Origin: an uncultured Desulfovibrio sp. | Lineage (GTDB): Bacteria; Desulfobacterota; Desulfovibrionia; Desulfovibrionales; Desulfovibrionaceae | NCBI GenBank assembly: GCA_934546745.1 | Contig: CAKTDV010000009.1 | Coordinates: 30,692 to 94,691, forward strand | Length of the DNA: 64,000 nt | Direction of reading: 5' to 3' | Part shown: positions 44,825 through 53,428 of the stretch, piece after piece | Numbering within the stretch: the first letter of the stretch is position 1 | Layout of the letters: each line of letters opens with the position of its first letter | The notes under the pieces: generated by a model | Database searches by the model: none | The model's input: only the letters and a program-made list of their open reading frames with translations | What the model was told of the DNA's origin: nothing | Position numbers and translations under genes: made by a program

Positions 44825-45364
44825 ATGACGCCAGACGCGCATAACGGACGGGTGATCTGGATTACCGGCCTTTCCGGCGCGGGAAAGAGCACCCTTGCCC
44901 GCGCCCTGATGGAACATCTGCCGGGGGCTCTGCTGCTGGACGGCGACGATCTGCGGGCCGTGCTGGGCGCGACGGCCTCCGGTTTTGACCGTGCCGGACG
45001 TCTGGCGCTGGCCCAGACCTACGCCCGTCTCTGCAGGCTGCTGGCGGAACAGGGGCACACCGTCGTCATGGCGACCATCTCCCTGTTTCACGAAATCCAT
45101 GCGTGGAACAGGGAGAACCTGCCCGGCTATCTGGAAGTCTTTCTGGACGTGCCCGAAGCCGTGCGCAGGGAACGCGATCCCAAGGGGCTTTATGCCGCGG
45201 CAACGGCGGGAACGCTGCGTCATATGGCCGGGGCGGAAACCGCGGTCGATGTGCCGCAAGCACCGGATCTGGTATTGCCAACAGCCGAAATGACGCTGGA
45301 AGAATGCGTGGCCGCCGTGCGGGAACGTCTTGGGGCAGTGGCGGCCGGCCTTCCGCGACGCTGA
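44825..45364 (+). CDS. APS-kinase-like protein, probable cytidine diphosphoramidate kinase (Cj1415-like)
   Basis: A 179-residue P-loop kinase of the adenylylsulfate kinase family: Walker A GLSGAGKST (15-23), LLDGDDLRAVLG, and RERDPKGLYAAA in the lid. No ATP sulfurylase, PAPS reductase or sulfotransferase is nearby, and this species gets sulfide dissimilatorily. With its neighbours it fits Cj1415, which phosphorylates the 3' position of CDP-amidate to make the final donor. No ribosome-binding site of its own is clear; it is probably coupled to the gene ending at 44820. Last gene of the cluster, followed by a strong terminator. Confidence 0.78.
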   Translation: MTPDAHNGRVIWITGLSGAGKSTLARALMEHLPGALLLDGDDLRAVLGATASGFDRAGRLALAQTYARLCRLLAEQGHTVVMATISLFHEIHAWNRENLPGYLEVFLDVPEAVRRERDPKGLYAAATAGTLRHMAGAETAVDVPQAPDLVLPTAEMTLEECVAAVRERLGAVAAGLPRR

Positions 45365-45405
45365 CGGGAGTTTCTCCCACCACGTGGGAAATGCGACAGC
45401 TCCAC

Positions 45406-45457
45406 AAAACAGAGAAGCCGTTTGCCGTACTTTTCCGGCAAACGGCTTCTCTGTTTT
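45406..45457. terminator. Very strong bidirectional terminator
   Basis: A perfect 22-bp stem (45406-45427 with 45436-45457) around an 8-nt loop, beginning with AAAA and ending with TTTT, so it has a U-tract in either direction. It lies between the convergent kinase and transferase genes. Confidence 0.88.
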
Positions 45458-45470
45458 GCGCGGGGAAGCC

Positions 45471-46997
45471 TTATGGCGTTTCTGCCGTTTCCGCCGGAGA
45501 GAGAATGTCGCCGTATGCCTGTTCCACGACGGCGGCCAGCGCATGGCAAAAAACCGTCCTGTCCCTGTCCGGTAGCAGGATATGGCGGGACGGCTGTTTT
45601 TTCTGTTCCGTGCGGCACAGGGATTCGTGTTGCCGGATAAATGTCTGCGTTTCTGGGCAGTAATCGCTTATGGGTGCTGGGCGAAAAAAGGGCGAAAGTG
45701 TTGTTTCAGGCAGCATGAGGCGGGTACGCCCCTCCTGTGTACTGACGGACAGCAGCAGCGGTTTTTTCCAGTAGAAGCGAATACTCATGTGCTTATAGAA
45801 ATTGTTCAGCGCTTGGAAGAGGGGAAAACGGCATAGGGGTTCATAATACAAATCAGGACGGCAGGCGCGCAGGGTGCGCAGGAAAAAGCCAACTTCCTCC
45901 GCCGGAGTGGTAAGCTCCATGTCTCCTATGTAGTCGCAGGGGAGCGCAACGGCGTCGCTGGGGACGGCGCCGGAAAGAATCTGTGCCAGATAGTGGAAAA
46001 AAAGCTCCCGGCTGTGCCCGGGGCGGAAGATGAGCTTTTCCCGCAGGGCGGCGAGTTCCGGGTGATCGCCGTTTTTCCAGGCAAGGCTGGACTGGAGGGC
46101 CAGAAGCATGTCCTCAGGGGTGCGCACGGGAGAAAAGAGATCGTTCGCATCCCATGCTCTGGGCATGTTTCGGCTGGGGAGGAAGACGGCGGGCTGTCCT
46201 GTGGCCAGCGCAAAGAGTTGTCCTGTTGTGGAGGTGTGATCGCAGAGCAGGGCGATCGCGGAAGCCATGTGGCGCAGTGTGCTGCGGCTGCTGTCCATAC
46301 GAAAGCGTTTTGTCGTGCGGAAGGCCGTTGCCAGAGGTTCGTAGCGGGGGCGTTCGCCGGGGAAGGGGCGCAACACGAAATCGTACTGTGGGAAATGGGT
46401 CAGGCACGCATCGATGAAGGCTTTGCGTTCCTCCATGAGGAGCGGAACGCCATGCGCGCTGTGGCCGCAGGTATACAGAATCGTTGCCCTGTGTGGTTCC
46501 GCAAGCCAGCGCCGGCGGAGTTCGTCAAGCTTGAGGCAGCCAAACGGCAGCAGATAAAGCTCCTCCCGGCGGCGTCCTGATGTCAGGCGTGGAAAGGACG
46601 GGGGAACGGCGCCCCCGTCCTGCGTCAGATAATAGTCCGCATTGCCGACATAGGACGGATAAATTTGGAGCATATGTTCCGTATGCGGCGGGGGAAACCA
46701 GAACGCATGGGGCAGGGCAAGCAGTGGTACTTCAGGGGGAACGAGATTTATGGGCGCGGACTGATCCAAGGTAAAAGCCGCCCGCACGTGCTCTTTTTCA
46801 AAAAAGTCCGGGGGCAGCGTTGCCGGAGAAAAATCTCCAGTAGCTGGTCGTGGCGTCATATCCGTATAGACGCGGGTGATCCGCCCGCCGCGTTCTTCCA
46901 GCAGAGGGCGGATGCTTTCGTCGAGGCGGTGCATATAGACGGAATTTGCAAGGAAGACATAGCTTCCGGAAAAGTCGAAGGCATCAGTGGCGATCAT
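45471..46997 (-). CDS. Putative surface-glycan transferase, tandem copy A
   Basis: A 508-residue cytoplasmic protein. The region ATILYTCGHSAHGVPLLMEE to SSRSTLRHMASAIALLCDHT, then TGQLFALATGQPAVFLPS (about 165-290), has the look of the C-terminal half of CDP-glycerol/capsule GT-B transferases, but I cannot name a family with certainty. Residues 13 to about 375 are identical to the next gene (copy B), while the last ~130 differ in roughly a quarter of positions. In C. jejuni the two O-methyl-phosphoramidate transferases are also adjacent paralogues, so a transferase for the donor made at 40050-45364 is an attractive inference. The direction is convergent with that cluster. Confidence 0.6.
   Translation of the reverse strand: MIATDAFDFSGSYVFLANSVYMHRLDESIRPLLEERGGRITRVYTDMTPRPATGDFSPATLPPDFFEKEHVRAAFTLDQSAPINLVPPEVPLLALPHAFWFPPPHTEHMLQIYPSYVGNADYYLTQDGGAVPPSFPRLTSGRRREELYLLPFGCLKLDELRRRWLAEPHRATILYTCGHSAHGVPLLMEERKAFIDACLTHFPQYDFVLRPFPGERPRYEPLATAFRTTKRFRMDSSRSTLRHMASAIALLCDHTSTTGQLFALATGQPAVFLPSRNMPRAWDANDLFSPVRTPEDMLLALQSSLAWKNGDHPELAALREKLIFRPGHSRELFFHYLAQILSGAVPSDAVALPCDYIGDMELTTPAEEVGFFLRTLRACRPDLYYEPLCRFPLFQALNNFYKHMSIRFYWKKPLLLSVSTQEGRTRLMLPETTLSPFFRPAPISDYCPETQTFIRQHESLCRTEQKKQPSRHILLPDRDRTVFCHALAAVVEQAYGDILSPAETAETP
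45874..46963. repeat. Direct repeat, copy in gene A (about 1.09 kb)
   Basis: No difference was seen between this stretch and 47426-48515 (offset 1552 bp) over roughly 1090 bp; translations in several frames also agree. The ends are marked by single-base changes at 45873 and 46964. Confidence 0.85.
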
Positions 46998-47022
46998 GGG
47001 GGAATCTCCTTATCCAAGAATG

Positions 47023-48549
47023 TTATGGCGTCTTCGCCGTTTCCGCCGGAGCGAGAATGTCGCCGAATGCCTGTTCCACGACGGCGGCCAGCGCATGACA
47101 GAAAACCGTTTTGTCCCTGTCCGGCAACAGGATATGGCGGGATGGCTCTCTTTCCTGTTCCGTGCGGCACAGGGATTCGTGTTGCCGGATAAATGTCTGC
47201 GTTTCTGGGGAGTAATCGCTCATGGGCGCGGGGCGGAAAAAGGGCGAAAGCGTTGTTTCAGGCAGCATGAGGCGGGTCTGTCCGTCCTCTTTGCTGATGG
47301 ACAGCAGCAGCGGTTTGTGCTGTTGGAAGCGAGTATTGAGCTGCTGGTAGAAATTGGCCAGCGCCTGGTAGAGGGGAAAGCGCCGCAGCGGCTCATAATA
47401 GCAGTCAGGACGGTTGGCGCGCAAGGTGCGCAGGAAAAAGCCAACTTCCTCCGCCGGAGTGGTAAGCTCCATGTCTCCTATGTAGTCGCAGGGGAGCGCA
47501 ACGGCGTCGCTGGGGACGGCGCCGGAAAGAATCTGTGCCAGATAGTGGAAAAAAAGCTCCCGGCTGTGCCCGGGGCGGAAGATGAGCTTTTCCCGCAGGG
47601 CGGCGAGTTCCGGGTGATCGCCGTTTTTCCAGGCAAGGCTGGACTGGAGGGCCAGAAGCATGTCCTCAGGGGTGCGCACGGGAGAAAAGAGATCGTTCGC
47701 ATCCCATGCTCTGGGCATGTTTCGGCTGGGGAGGAAGACGGCGGGCTGTCCTGTGGCCAGCGCAAAGAGTTGTCCTGTTGTGGAGGTGTGATCGCAGAGC
47801 AGGGCGATCGCGGAAGCCATGTGGCGCAGTGTGCTGCGGCTGCTGTCCATACGAAAGCGTTTTGTCGTGCGGAAGGCCGTTGCCAGAGGTTCGTAGCGGG
47901 GGCGTTCGCCGGGGAAGGGGCGCAACACGAAATCGTACTGTGGGAAATGGGTCAGGCACGCATCGATGAAGGCTTTGCGTTCCTCCATGAGGAGCGGAAC
48001 GCCATGCGCGCTGTGGCCGCAGGTATACAGAATCGTTGCCCTGTGTGGTTCCGCAAGCCAGCGCCGGCGGAGTTCGTCAAGCTTGAGGCAGCCAAACGGC
48101 AGCAGATAAAGCTCCTCCCGGCGGCGTCCTGATGTCAGGCGTGGAAAGGACGGGGGAACGGCGCCCCCGTCCTGCGTCAGATAATAGTCCGCATTGCCGA
48201 CATAGGACGGATAAATTTGGAGCATATGTTCCGTATGCGGCGGGGGAAACCAGAACGCATGGGGCAGGGCAAGCAGTGGTACTTCAGGGGGAACGAGATT
48301 TATGGGCGCGGACTGATCCAAGGTAAAAGCCGCCCGCACGTGCTCTTTTTCAAAAAAGTCCGGGGGCAGCGTTGCCGGAGAAAAATCTCCAGTAGCTGGT
48401 CGTGGCGTCATATCCGTATAGACGCGGGTGATCCGCCCGCCGCGTTCTTCCAGCAGAGGGCGGATGCTTTCGTCGAGGCGGTGCATATAGACGGAATTTG
48501 CAAGGAAGACATAGCGTCCGGAAAAGTCGAAGGCAGTGGCGGCGATCAT
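47023..48549 (-). CDS. Putative surface-glycan transferase, tandem copy B
   Basis: A 508-residue paralogue of copy A, 25 bp upstream of it and in the same operon. The start MIAATAFDFSGRYVFLANS (ATG 48547-48549) follows GAGGG; a longer in-frame reading runs into the broken methyltransferase and was rejected. The shared core is DNA-identical as far as I can tell, and only the N-terminal dozen codons and the C-terminal third vary. This suggests recent duplication or gene conversion, with the tail determining acceptor choice. Confidence 0.6.
   Translation of the reverse strand: MIAATAFDFSGRYVFLANSVYMHRLDESIRPLLEERGGRITRVYTDMTPRPATGDFSPATLPPDFFEKEHVRAAFTLDQSAPINLVPPEVPLLALPHAFWFPPPHTEHMLQIYPSYVGNADYYLTQDGGAVPPSFPRLTSGRRREELYLLPFGCLKLDELRRRWLAEPHRATILYTCGHSAHGVPLLMEERKAFIDACLTHFPQYDFVLRPFPGERPRYEPLATAFRTTKRFRMDSSRSTLRHMASAIALLCDHTSTTGQLFALATGQPAVFLPSRNMPRAWDANDLFSPVRTPEDMLLALQSSLAWKNGDHPELAALREKLIFRPGHSRELFFHYLAQILSGAVPSDAVALPCDYIGDMELTTPAEEVGFFLRTLRANRPDCYYEPLRRFPLYQALANFYQQLNTRFQQHKPLLLSISKEDGQTRLMLPETTLSPFFRPAPMSDYSPETQTFIRQHESLCRTEQEREPSRHILLPDRDKTVFCHALAAVVEQAFGDILAPAETAKTP
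47426..48515. repeat. Direct repeat, copy in gene B (about 1.09 kb)
   Basis: Partner of the repeat at 45874-46963, in direct orientation. Recombination between the copies would delete 1552 bp and leave one chimaeric transferase gene. Confidence 0.85.
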
Positions 48550-48572
48550 GGAGTAACCCTCTGGATCTGGGT

Positions 48573-49415
48573 TCAGGTGGGCGGATTGACATCCAGGAAC
48601 CACATATACGCCCGTCCGTTCGTATTGGGTCCGTATTGTCGGAGCTGCTGAAGCTGAGTTGGCCGTCCCAGCAAAGGTAGCGGCCTTCTCCGGCGGCGGC
48701 GATGGCTTCCCGAGGCGCGGAGGCAAAGGGGAGCCATTCGCCATCCTCCATGAGGCGCACCCTCCAGGGGGCGACATCCGCGGGAAGCGGCAGCGGGCAG
48801 GCATACGTATGGCCGGAGACATGCTCAAACGGTTTTTCCAGAGGCGTATGTTGCCTGGCTGAGAGGATGGCATCCCAGAAATCGCCTGCCGCGCTCCGTT
48901 CCTCGCCGTTCTTCTGGCGTTGGTGCGCCGCTCAGGGAATAGTTGAGGTAGTTCGTATAACTGTAGAGGGCAAGATACAGCAACCTGTTGGCTTTGCAGG
49001 GCAGTGTGGCGTTGTGGACAGCCCTTGCCATATTCCCGGTATGGTGCAGCACCCCCCAGGAATAGACGATGTCCACAGGCGGCAGGCTCCGCAGAAAATC
49101 TTCGTTGAGGGCGTCTCCCCGCAGGATGGTCCAGTTTTTGGGGGAGCCTGCCTGACGGTGGAGTTCCTGCGTCGCGGCTACGGAATGGGGATCGTAGTCA
49201 AAGCTGACGATGGGGCCGGCCCCGGCGCGCCACGCCGCCAGCGAACTCAGGCCGCTGCCGCAGCCGATGTCCAGAAAGCTGAGCCCGGCAAGCGAGAGAT
49301 CCTCCCGTCCGAGAAAGCGGCAAAGGTCCCTCCGGGACTGCCGTATTGTTTCCTCATTGAGATGGTGGCGGATAAACGTTGTCCAGTTTTTTCCGAATTC
49401 AAAGCGCGTCTTCAT
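48573..49415 (-). pseudogene. SAM-dependent methyltransferase broken by two frameshifts
   Basis: The first part (ATG 49413-49415, MKTRFEFGKNW) is a good class I methyltransferase: FLDIGCGSGLSSLAAWRAGA, FDYDPHSVAA, VDIVYSWGVLHHTGNM. After YSYTNYLNYSLS (about 48930) the original frame soon reaches a stop at 48826. A +1 frame then reads sensibly through GDFWDAILSARQHTPLEKPF and VRLMEDGEWLPFASAP. A further one-base shift in a CCC run near 48620 gives NTNGRAYMWFLDVNPPT and a stop at 48573. With both shifts corrected it would be about 280 residues. It could be real decay or sequencing error. It lies 24 bp upstream of transferase copy B. Confidence 0.7.
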
Positions 49416-49530
49416 GCTATCACCGTGGATTTGATAGGAAAATGCTGTATAGGGTACTGTGCTGCAAAGCCGTTCCGCTTCTCGACAGATGTGCACTTCC
49501 ACAGTTTTCAGATTCTACGTACTTCTTTTG

Positions 49531-51540
49531 TCATAGTCCTTCGATTTCTTGCATTTTTTTCAGAAAATCCCGTCCAAAGTCAGGGTACTTCCTCAACGCC
49601 CGCTTCAGGAGGGCGTCTTTTCCCGTTCTGGTATAGGCAAGAACGAAATCCGCAAAGACGCTGGTTGCCAGCCGGGAAAGAAAGGGGTGGTATTTTCCTG
49701 AAAAATGGTTGTCGACCGCCTGATACATGCGCAGCTCGTCAAAGCCATGCCGCTCTCTGTGCGCGATGTGATCGTGTTCCGCGGCGGCGTAGAGCGATTG
49801 GTCATGCCTGAAATACACGCTCATAATCTCTGGAAGGTAGCCGATAAGGCCGAGTTCGGCATGGAGCAGATGCCAGTACCAGTCGCCCGGCGTCAGGGTC
49901 GCCTCAAACCAGTCGGGCAGACCGTTTCGAAAACGCCAGCGATACATGACGGAATTTGTCTGTATGATGTTTGTCTGGAGAAGATCCCTGATGGTATAGA
50001 AACGTTTTACACCACCGGGCAGTAAATCCTCTGTGGGATACGTGCGGGAAGGGGAACCGTCTTCATAGACAACGTCCACAGGATGGAAACAGAGGGCGCA
50101 TTGGGGATGCCGCCGCAGAAAGGCGACCTGTTTCTGGAGTTTTTTCCTGTCTGTGAAGTAGTCGTCGCCGTCGCAAAGGGCAACAAAGGGGCTGCGCGCG
50201 CGCGAAAAGAGCTCGATGATGTTCGTGCCGACTTGATGTTGGGAAAGATAGACCGGCTTGATATGCGGATAGCGATCGGCAAGGTTGGCGATGAGCAGCG
50301 GCGTTGCATCGGTGGAGGCGTCGTCGACGATAATGTGCTCTATGGGGAAGTCCGTTTCCTGCCGCGCGACACTTGTGACCGCGCGTTCAATGTATTTTTC
50401 ATGATTCCGTGTCAGCGTCAGTACGGAGACGGCGCTCTTTTCAGGGAAACGGCGCGCCTTGCGGGGATGGCTCTTTTTGTCTCGCTGCCGCAGGGCGGCA
50501 AGCAGGAGCTTCCCCACAGACGTTTGCGGGGGAGATGTCCAGAGGAGGCGCAAAAGAACCGTTTGCCATTCAGGCGAAAGTCCCTCCATAAAGGGATCGA
50601 TGTCCCTGGCCTCAATGGGGGGAAGAGGGGGAACGTCCGCCTGGGGGAGGGCGTCAAAGGGATGGGGCGAGGCAAAGAGGGTGTCCCTCGCGAAGACCTC
50701 CCGCGCCAGACGCCGGTCGCTTTCGGCGCAGCGATCCCGTAGCGCGGCCCGTAATGCGGGATCGCTGTAAGTCTGTTCCTTCACGCCCTCCCGCAGTTCC
50801 ACGGCGCGCCAGTGACGCAGCAGGGCCTGTTTACCCCGGAAAACGGGGTAGGTGAAGTCGAGCGCGCCCAGGCTGTGCGCCAGCCTGCAGGCGGTCAGCG
50901 AACGCGGATAATAGTCTTCCGCGGGCAGGAAACCGTCGAGGCGGGCACAGCCGCATGCCCTGAGGACGTCTTTTGCAAAACCGTCCCCAGCGACGAAGGG
51001 ATTGACGCCGTTATGCACGATGAGGGCGCAGTGTTCCTTCCCGAAGAGGCGGCGGTATTCCCCGAAGAGGGCATCCATGCTGTCCCGTCTTTCATCAAGG
51101 AGAATCTGAACGGCCTTTTCGTCAGGAACGGTGTCGCAGCAGGCGCGTGTGAAGAATTCAAGCTCCGTATCCAGCCTGCCTATGGCGATGACGGCTTGGA
51201 CGGCGCAGCGGCGAAGGCGGGGGTAGTGTTCAAGGCAGTCCGCCAGCGCGGCGGCATTGTTCTGGAACAGCCCAAAGGAAACAAGCAGGTCTTTCCCGCT
51301 TCTGGCAAGTTCGTCGAGTTGCCGGAACCATGCGTCAATCTCCTTGCGATACTGGCCGCCATACAGCAGAAGGTTACCGAGAGACACATGGGAGTACTGG
51401 TCAAGACCGGAGTCAAGTTTGAGCGCGTCGTAGAGGACGCCGTTTTCCGCAAGGAGCGATCTGTTGGCATAAAAGATGTCCATCATTCCGGGGAAGGCGC
51501 TGTTGCGGCTTCCCCAGTAGACGTAGAGATTCTGCGGCAT
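49531..51540 (-). CDS. Two-domain protein with C-terminal GT2 glycosyltransferase
   Basis: A 669-residue protein. Residues 370-600 form a family 2 glycosyltransferase: VSVLTLTRNHEKYIERAV, IIVDDASTDATP (404-413), the nucleotide-sugar DxD in CDGDDYF (456-462) and TPGDWYWHLLHAELG near the base region. The N-terminal 340 residues are not recognised; they start LYVYWGSRNSAFPGMMDIFY and include LLVSFGLFQNNAA, vaguely like a sulfotransferase or nucleotide-binding fold. It is probably a surface glycan glycosyltransferase with an additional modifying or binding domain. Confidence 0.75.
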   Translation of the reverse strand: MPQNLYVYWGSRNSAFPGMMDIFYANRSLLAENGVLYDALKLDSGLDQYSHVSLGNLLLYGGQYRKEIDAWFRQLDELARSGKDLLVSFGLFQNNAAALADCLEHYPRLRRCAVQAVIAIGRLDTELEFFTRACCDTVPDEKAVQILLDERRDSMDALFGEYRRLFGKEHCALIVHNGVNPFVAGDGFAKDVLRACGCARLDGFLPAEDYYPRSLTACRLAHSLGALDFTYPVFRGKQALLRHWRAVELREGVKEQTYSDPALRAALRDRCAESDRRLAREVFARDTLFASPHPFDALPQADVPPLPPIEARDIDPFMEGLSPEWQTVLLRLLWTSPPQTSVGKLLLAALRQRDKKSHPRKARRFPEKSAVSVLTLTRNHEKYIERAVTSVARQETDFPIEHIIVDDASTDATPLLIANLADRYPHIKPVYLSQHQVGTNIIELFSRARSPFVALCDGDDYFTDRKKLQKQVAFLRRHPQCALCFHPVDVVYEDGSPSRTYPTEDLLPGGVKRFYTIRDLLQTNIIQTNSVMYRWRFRNGLPDWFEATLTPGDWYWHLLHAELGLIGYLPEIMSVYFRHDQSLYAAAEHDHIAHRERHGFDELRMYQAVDNHFSGKYHPFLSRLATSVFADFVLAYTRTGKDALLKRALRKYPDFGRDFLKKMQEIEGL

Positions 51541-51569
51541 GGCTGTTTGTCCTCGCCAGAGGGCGGGCG

Positions 51570-52718
51570 TTAGCCCGGCATGGAAAAATAGGCGAAAATG
51601 GCGCTGATCACGGCGTCGGTATCGCCCTCCGGCATATCCGCATGCAGGGGCAGGCGCAACAGGCGATCCGCAAGCCGCTCCGTCACGGGAAGGGGAGCGT
51701 ATGTGCGTCCGAAGCGCCGCCCGGCGGGAGAGCTGTGCAGGGGGATGTAGTGGAAATAGGCGGCAATGCCGCGCTGACGCAGAAAGTCGCTCAGGTTGAC
51801 ACGCTCCCCGGCGGACCGGCAGAGAAGATGGAAAATATGCGCGTTGTGCCGCTGGCGTTCCTGGGGATGCGGCAGCCGCAGCAGCCCCCGCTCCTCAAGG
51901 GGGGTCAGACCTTCCTGGTAGCGCCGGAACACACGCAGCCGGTCTTCGGTAATGGCGTGCGCATGGTTCAGCTGCGCCCAGAGGAAGGCGGCGTTCAGCT
52001 CGCTGAGAAGATAGGAGGAGCCGCGATCGCGCCATGTGTATTTATCGACCTGGCCGCGATAGAAGCGGCTGCGATCCGTGCCTTTCTCCCGGAAGATCTC
52101 CGCCTGCTCGATCATGGCCGGATCTGTCAGCAGCAGACATCCCCCTTCGCCGCAGTGGATGTTCTTGCTTTCATGGAAGCTGAGACAGCCGAAATCCCCG
52201 ATAGCGCCCAGGGGGCGCTCGCCGTCAAAGGCCATGATTCCCTGTGCGGCGTCCTCCACAACATACAGGCCATGCTCGCGGGCGATGCCCATAATCTCTT
52301 CCATGCGGCAGGCGCAGCCCGCGTAATGCACCGGCACAACGGCGCGGCTTCTGGAGGTGATGGACTGTCTGAGGGAATCTGGAGAAAGGTTCATGTCCCA
52401 GGGATCAATGTCGGCGAAGACGGGCGTTGCGCCGGCGCTGAGAAAGGCCGTGGCCGTGCTGGAAAAGGTAAAGGACGGCATGATGACCTCGTCGCCGGGC
52501 CGTAGGCCGCACAGCAGCGCGGCTAGTTCCAGCGCCGCCGTACAGGAGGGCGTCAGCAGCGCGGCGGCGCTGCCGGTGTTCTGGCGCAGCCACAGCGCGC
52601 ACCGCCGGGAATAGGGGCCGTCTCCCGCAAGATGTTGCCCCCGTATGGCCTCTGCCACGCAGTCCTGTTCCTCACCTGTGAGGTGGAGGGGCTGTTGTGG
52701 AATCCTGATGGGTGTCAT
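51570..52718 (-). CDS. dTDP-4-keto-6-deoxyhexose aminotransferase (RffA/FdtB/WecE type)
   Basis: A 382-residue DegT/DnrJ/EryC1 PLP enzyme. TPSCTAALELAALL binds phosphate, VVEDAAQG holds the PLP aspartate, and the Schiff-base lysine is in FHESKNIHCGEGG. The residues after it resemble WecE, which aminates dTDP-4-keto-6-deoxyglucose. A product such as dTDP-4-amino-4,6-dideoxygalactose would be a glycan building block, but rmlA/rmlB are not in the window. The ATG at 52716-52718 overlaps the end of the WbqC-like gene by 4 bp. Confidence 0.86.
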   Translation of the reverse strand: MTPIRIPQQPLHLTGEEQDCVAEAIRGQHLAGDGPYSRRCALWLRQNTGSAAALLTPSCTAALELAALLCGLRPGDEVIMPSFTFSSTATAFLSAGATPVFADIDPWDMNLSPDSLRQSITSRSRAVVPVHYAGCACRMEEIMGIAREHGLYVVEDAAQGIMAFDGERPLGAIGDFGCLSFHESKNIHCGEGGCLLLTDPAMIEQAEIFREKGTDRSRFYRGQVDKYTWRDRGSSYLLSELNAAFLWAQLNHAHAITEDRLRVFRRYQEGLTPLEERGLLRLPHPQERQRHNAHIFHLLCRSAGERVNLSDFLRQRGIAAYFHYIPLHSSPAGRRFGRTYAPLPVTERLADRLLRLPLHADMPEGDTDAVISAIFAYFSMPG

Positions 52719-53422
52719 GTGAGAGTGTTTACCTTTCTGTGGGGTGTCAGGCTTCGAAGATGGTTTTTTGCCTGCGGCCCGGTGTTGAACAGCAGATCCA
52801 AGACGCTGACATCGGGGACGAACGCGCCGTGCAGCTGGGGATAGGGGGCATACCCGTAGGTTTTGAATTCCAGCTGGATATGATGCCGCCGGAATTGCTC
52901 CACATCCAGATAGGCGGCGGCGGATGGGCCGGAAAGATAGGTGTCGGCTCCCAGTTTTTGCACTATGTCTATCAGACGCGCGGTACGCGTTCCCCGCGGC
53001 GCCATGTCGGAAGAGAGGAGGATCGGCGTCTGAATAGCCAGCTTGTGCATCAGCCAGCGGGTGAGGCGTATATCCAGCGCGGAGAGGCTGTCTTCCTTCT
53101 CTTGCAGGAGAGCGGAGAATTCTGAAAAACAGGGTTTGAAAAACGGCGCGGCGGCATAGGCCTGGCGAATGGATTGCAGGTGCTTTCTGCGCCATGCGGT
53201 GCTTTCGTCAATGCGGACGTCGCGGATGCGCTGCCTGTGGGGCGACAGCACGGGAACCGTCAGCCAGTGTGCGCCCTGATGCGTCTTGATACGGTTGCGG
53301 TTGCGCCAGTCCCTCGGCGTATATTGCACGTCGTCAAGAAAGACAAAGGCATCCGACGAGGCGATGATGTCGAAATACCCGCGCCAGGGGATGTAACTGG
53401 GCTGGATGATGGCGGCGCGCAT
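52715..53422 (-). CDS. WbqC-like family protein
   Basis: A 235-residue protein with the WbqC family hallmarks: AIIQPSYIPWRGYFDII, FVFLDDVQYTPRDWRNRNRI, and the YLSGPSAAAYLD patch. The family is common in O-antigen and flagellin glycan loci; some members act with an aminotransferase to modify amino sugars, but the reaction is not settled. The close coupling to the aminotransferase gene fits that. It follows the radical SAM gene by 6 bp. Confidence 0.85.
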   Translation of the reverse strand: MRAAIIQPSYIPWRGYFDIIASSDAFVFLDDVQYTPRDWRNRNRIKTHQGAHWLTVPVLSPHRQRIRDVRIDESTAWRRKHLQSIRQAYAAAPFFKPCFSEFSALLQEKEDSLSALDIRLTRWLMHKLAIQTPILLSSDMAPRGTRTARLIDIVQKLGADTYLSGPSAAAYLDVEQFRRHHIQLEFKTYGYAPYPQLHGAFVPDVSVLDLLFNTGPQAKNHLRSLTPHRKVNTLT

Positions 53423-53428
53423 CTGTGC

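Noticed and set aside
44825..45364. Ordinary APS kinase for assimilatory sulfate reduction
   Set aside because: No sulfurylase, PAPS reductase or sulfotransferase is nearby, and the neighbours match the phosphoramidate pathway instead.
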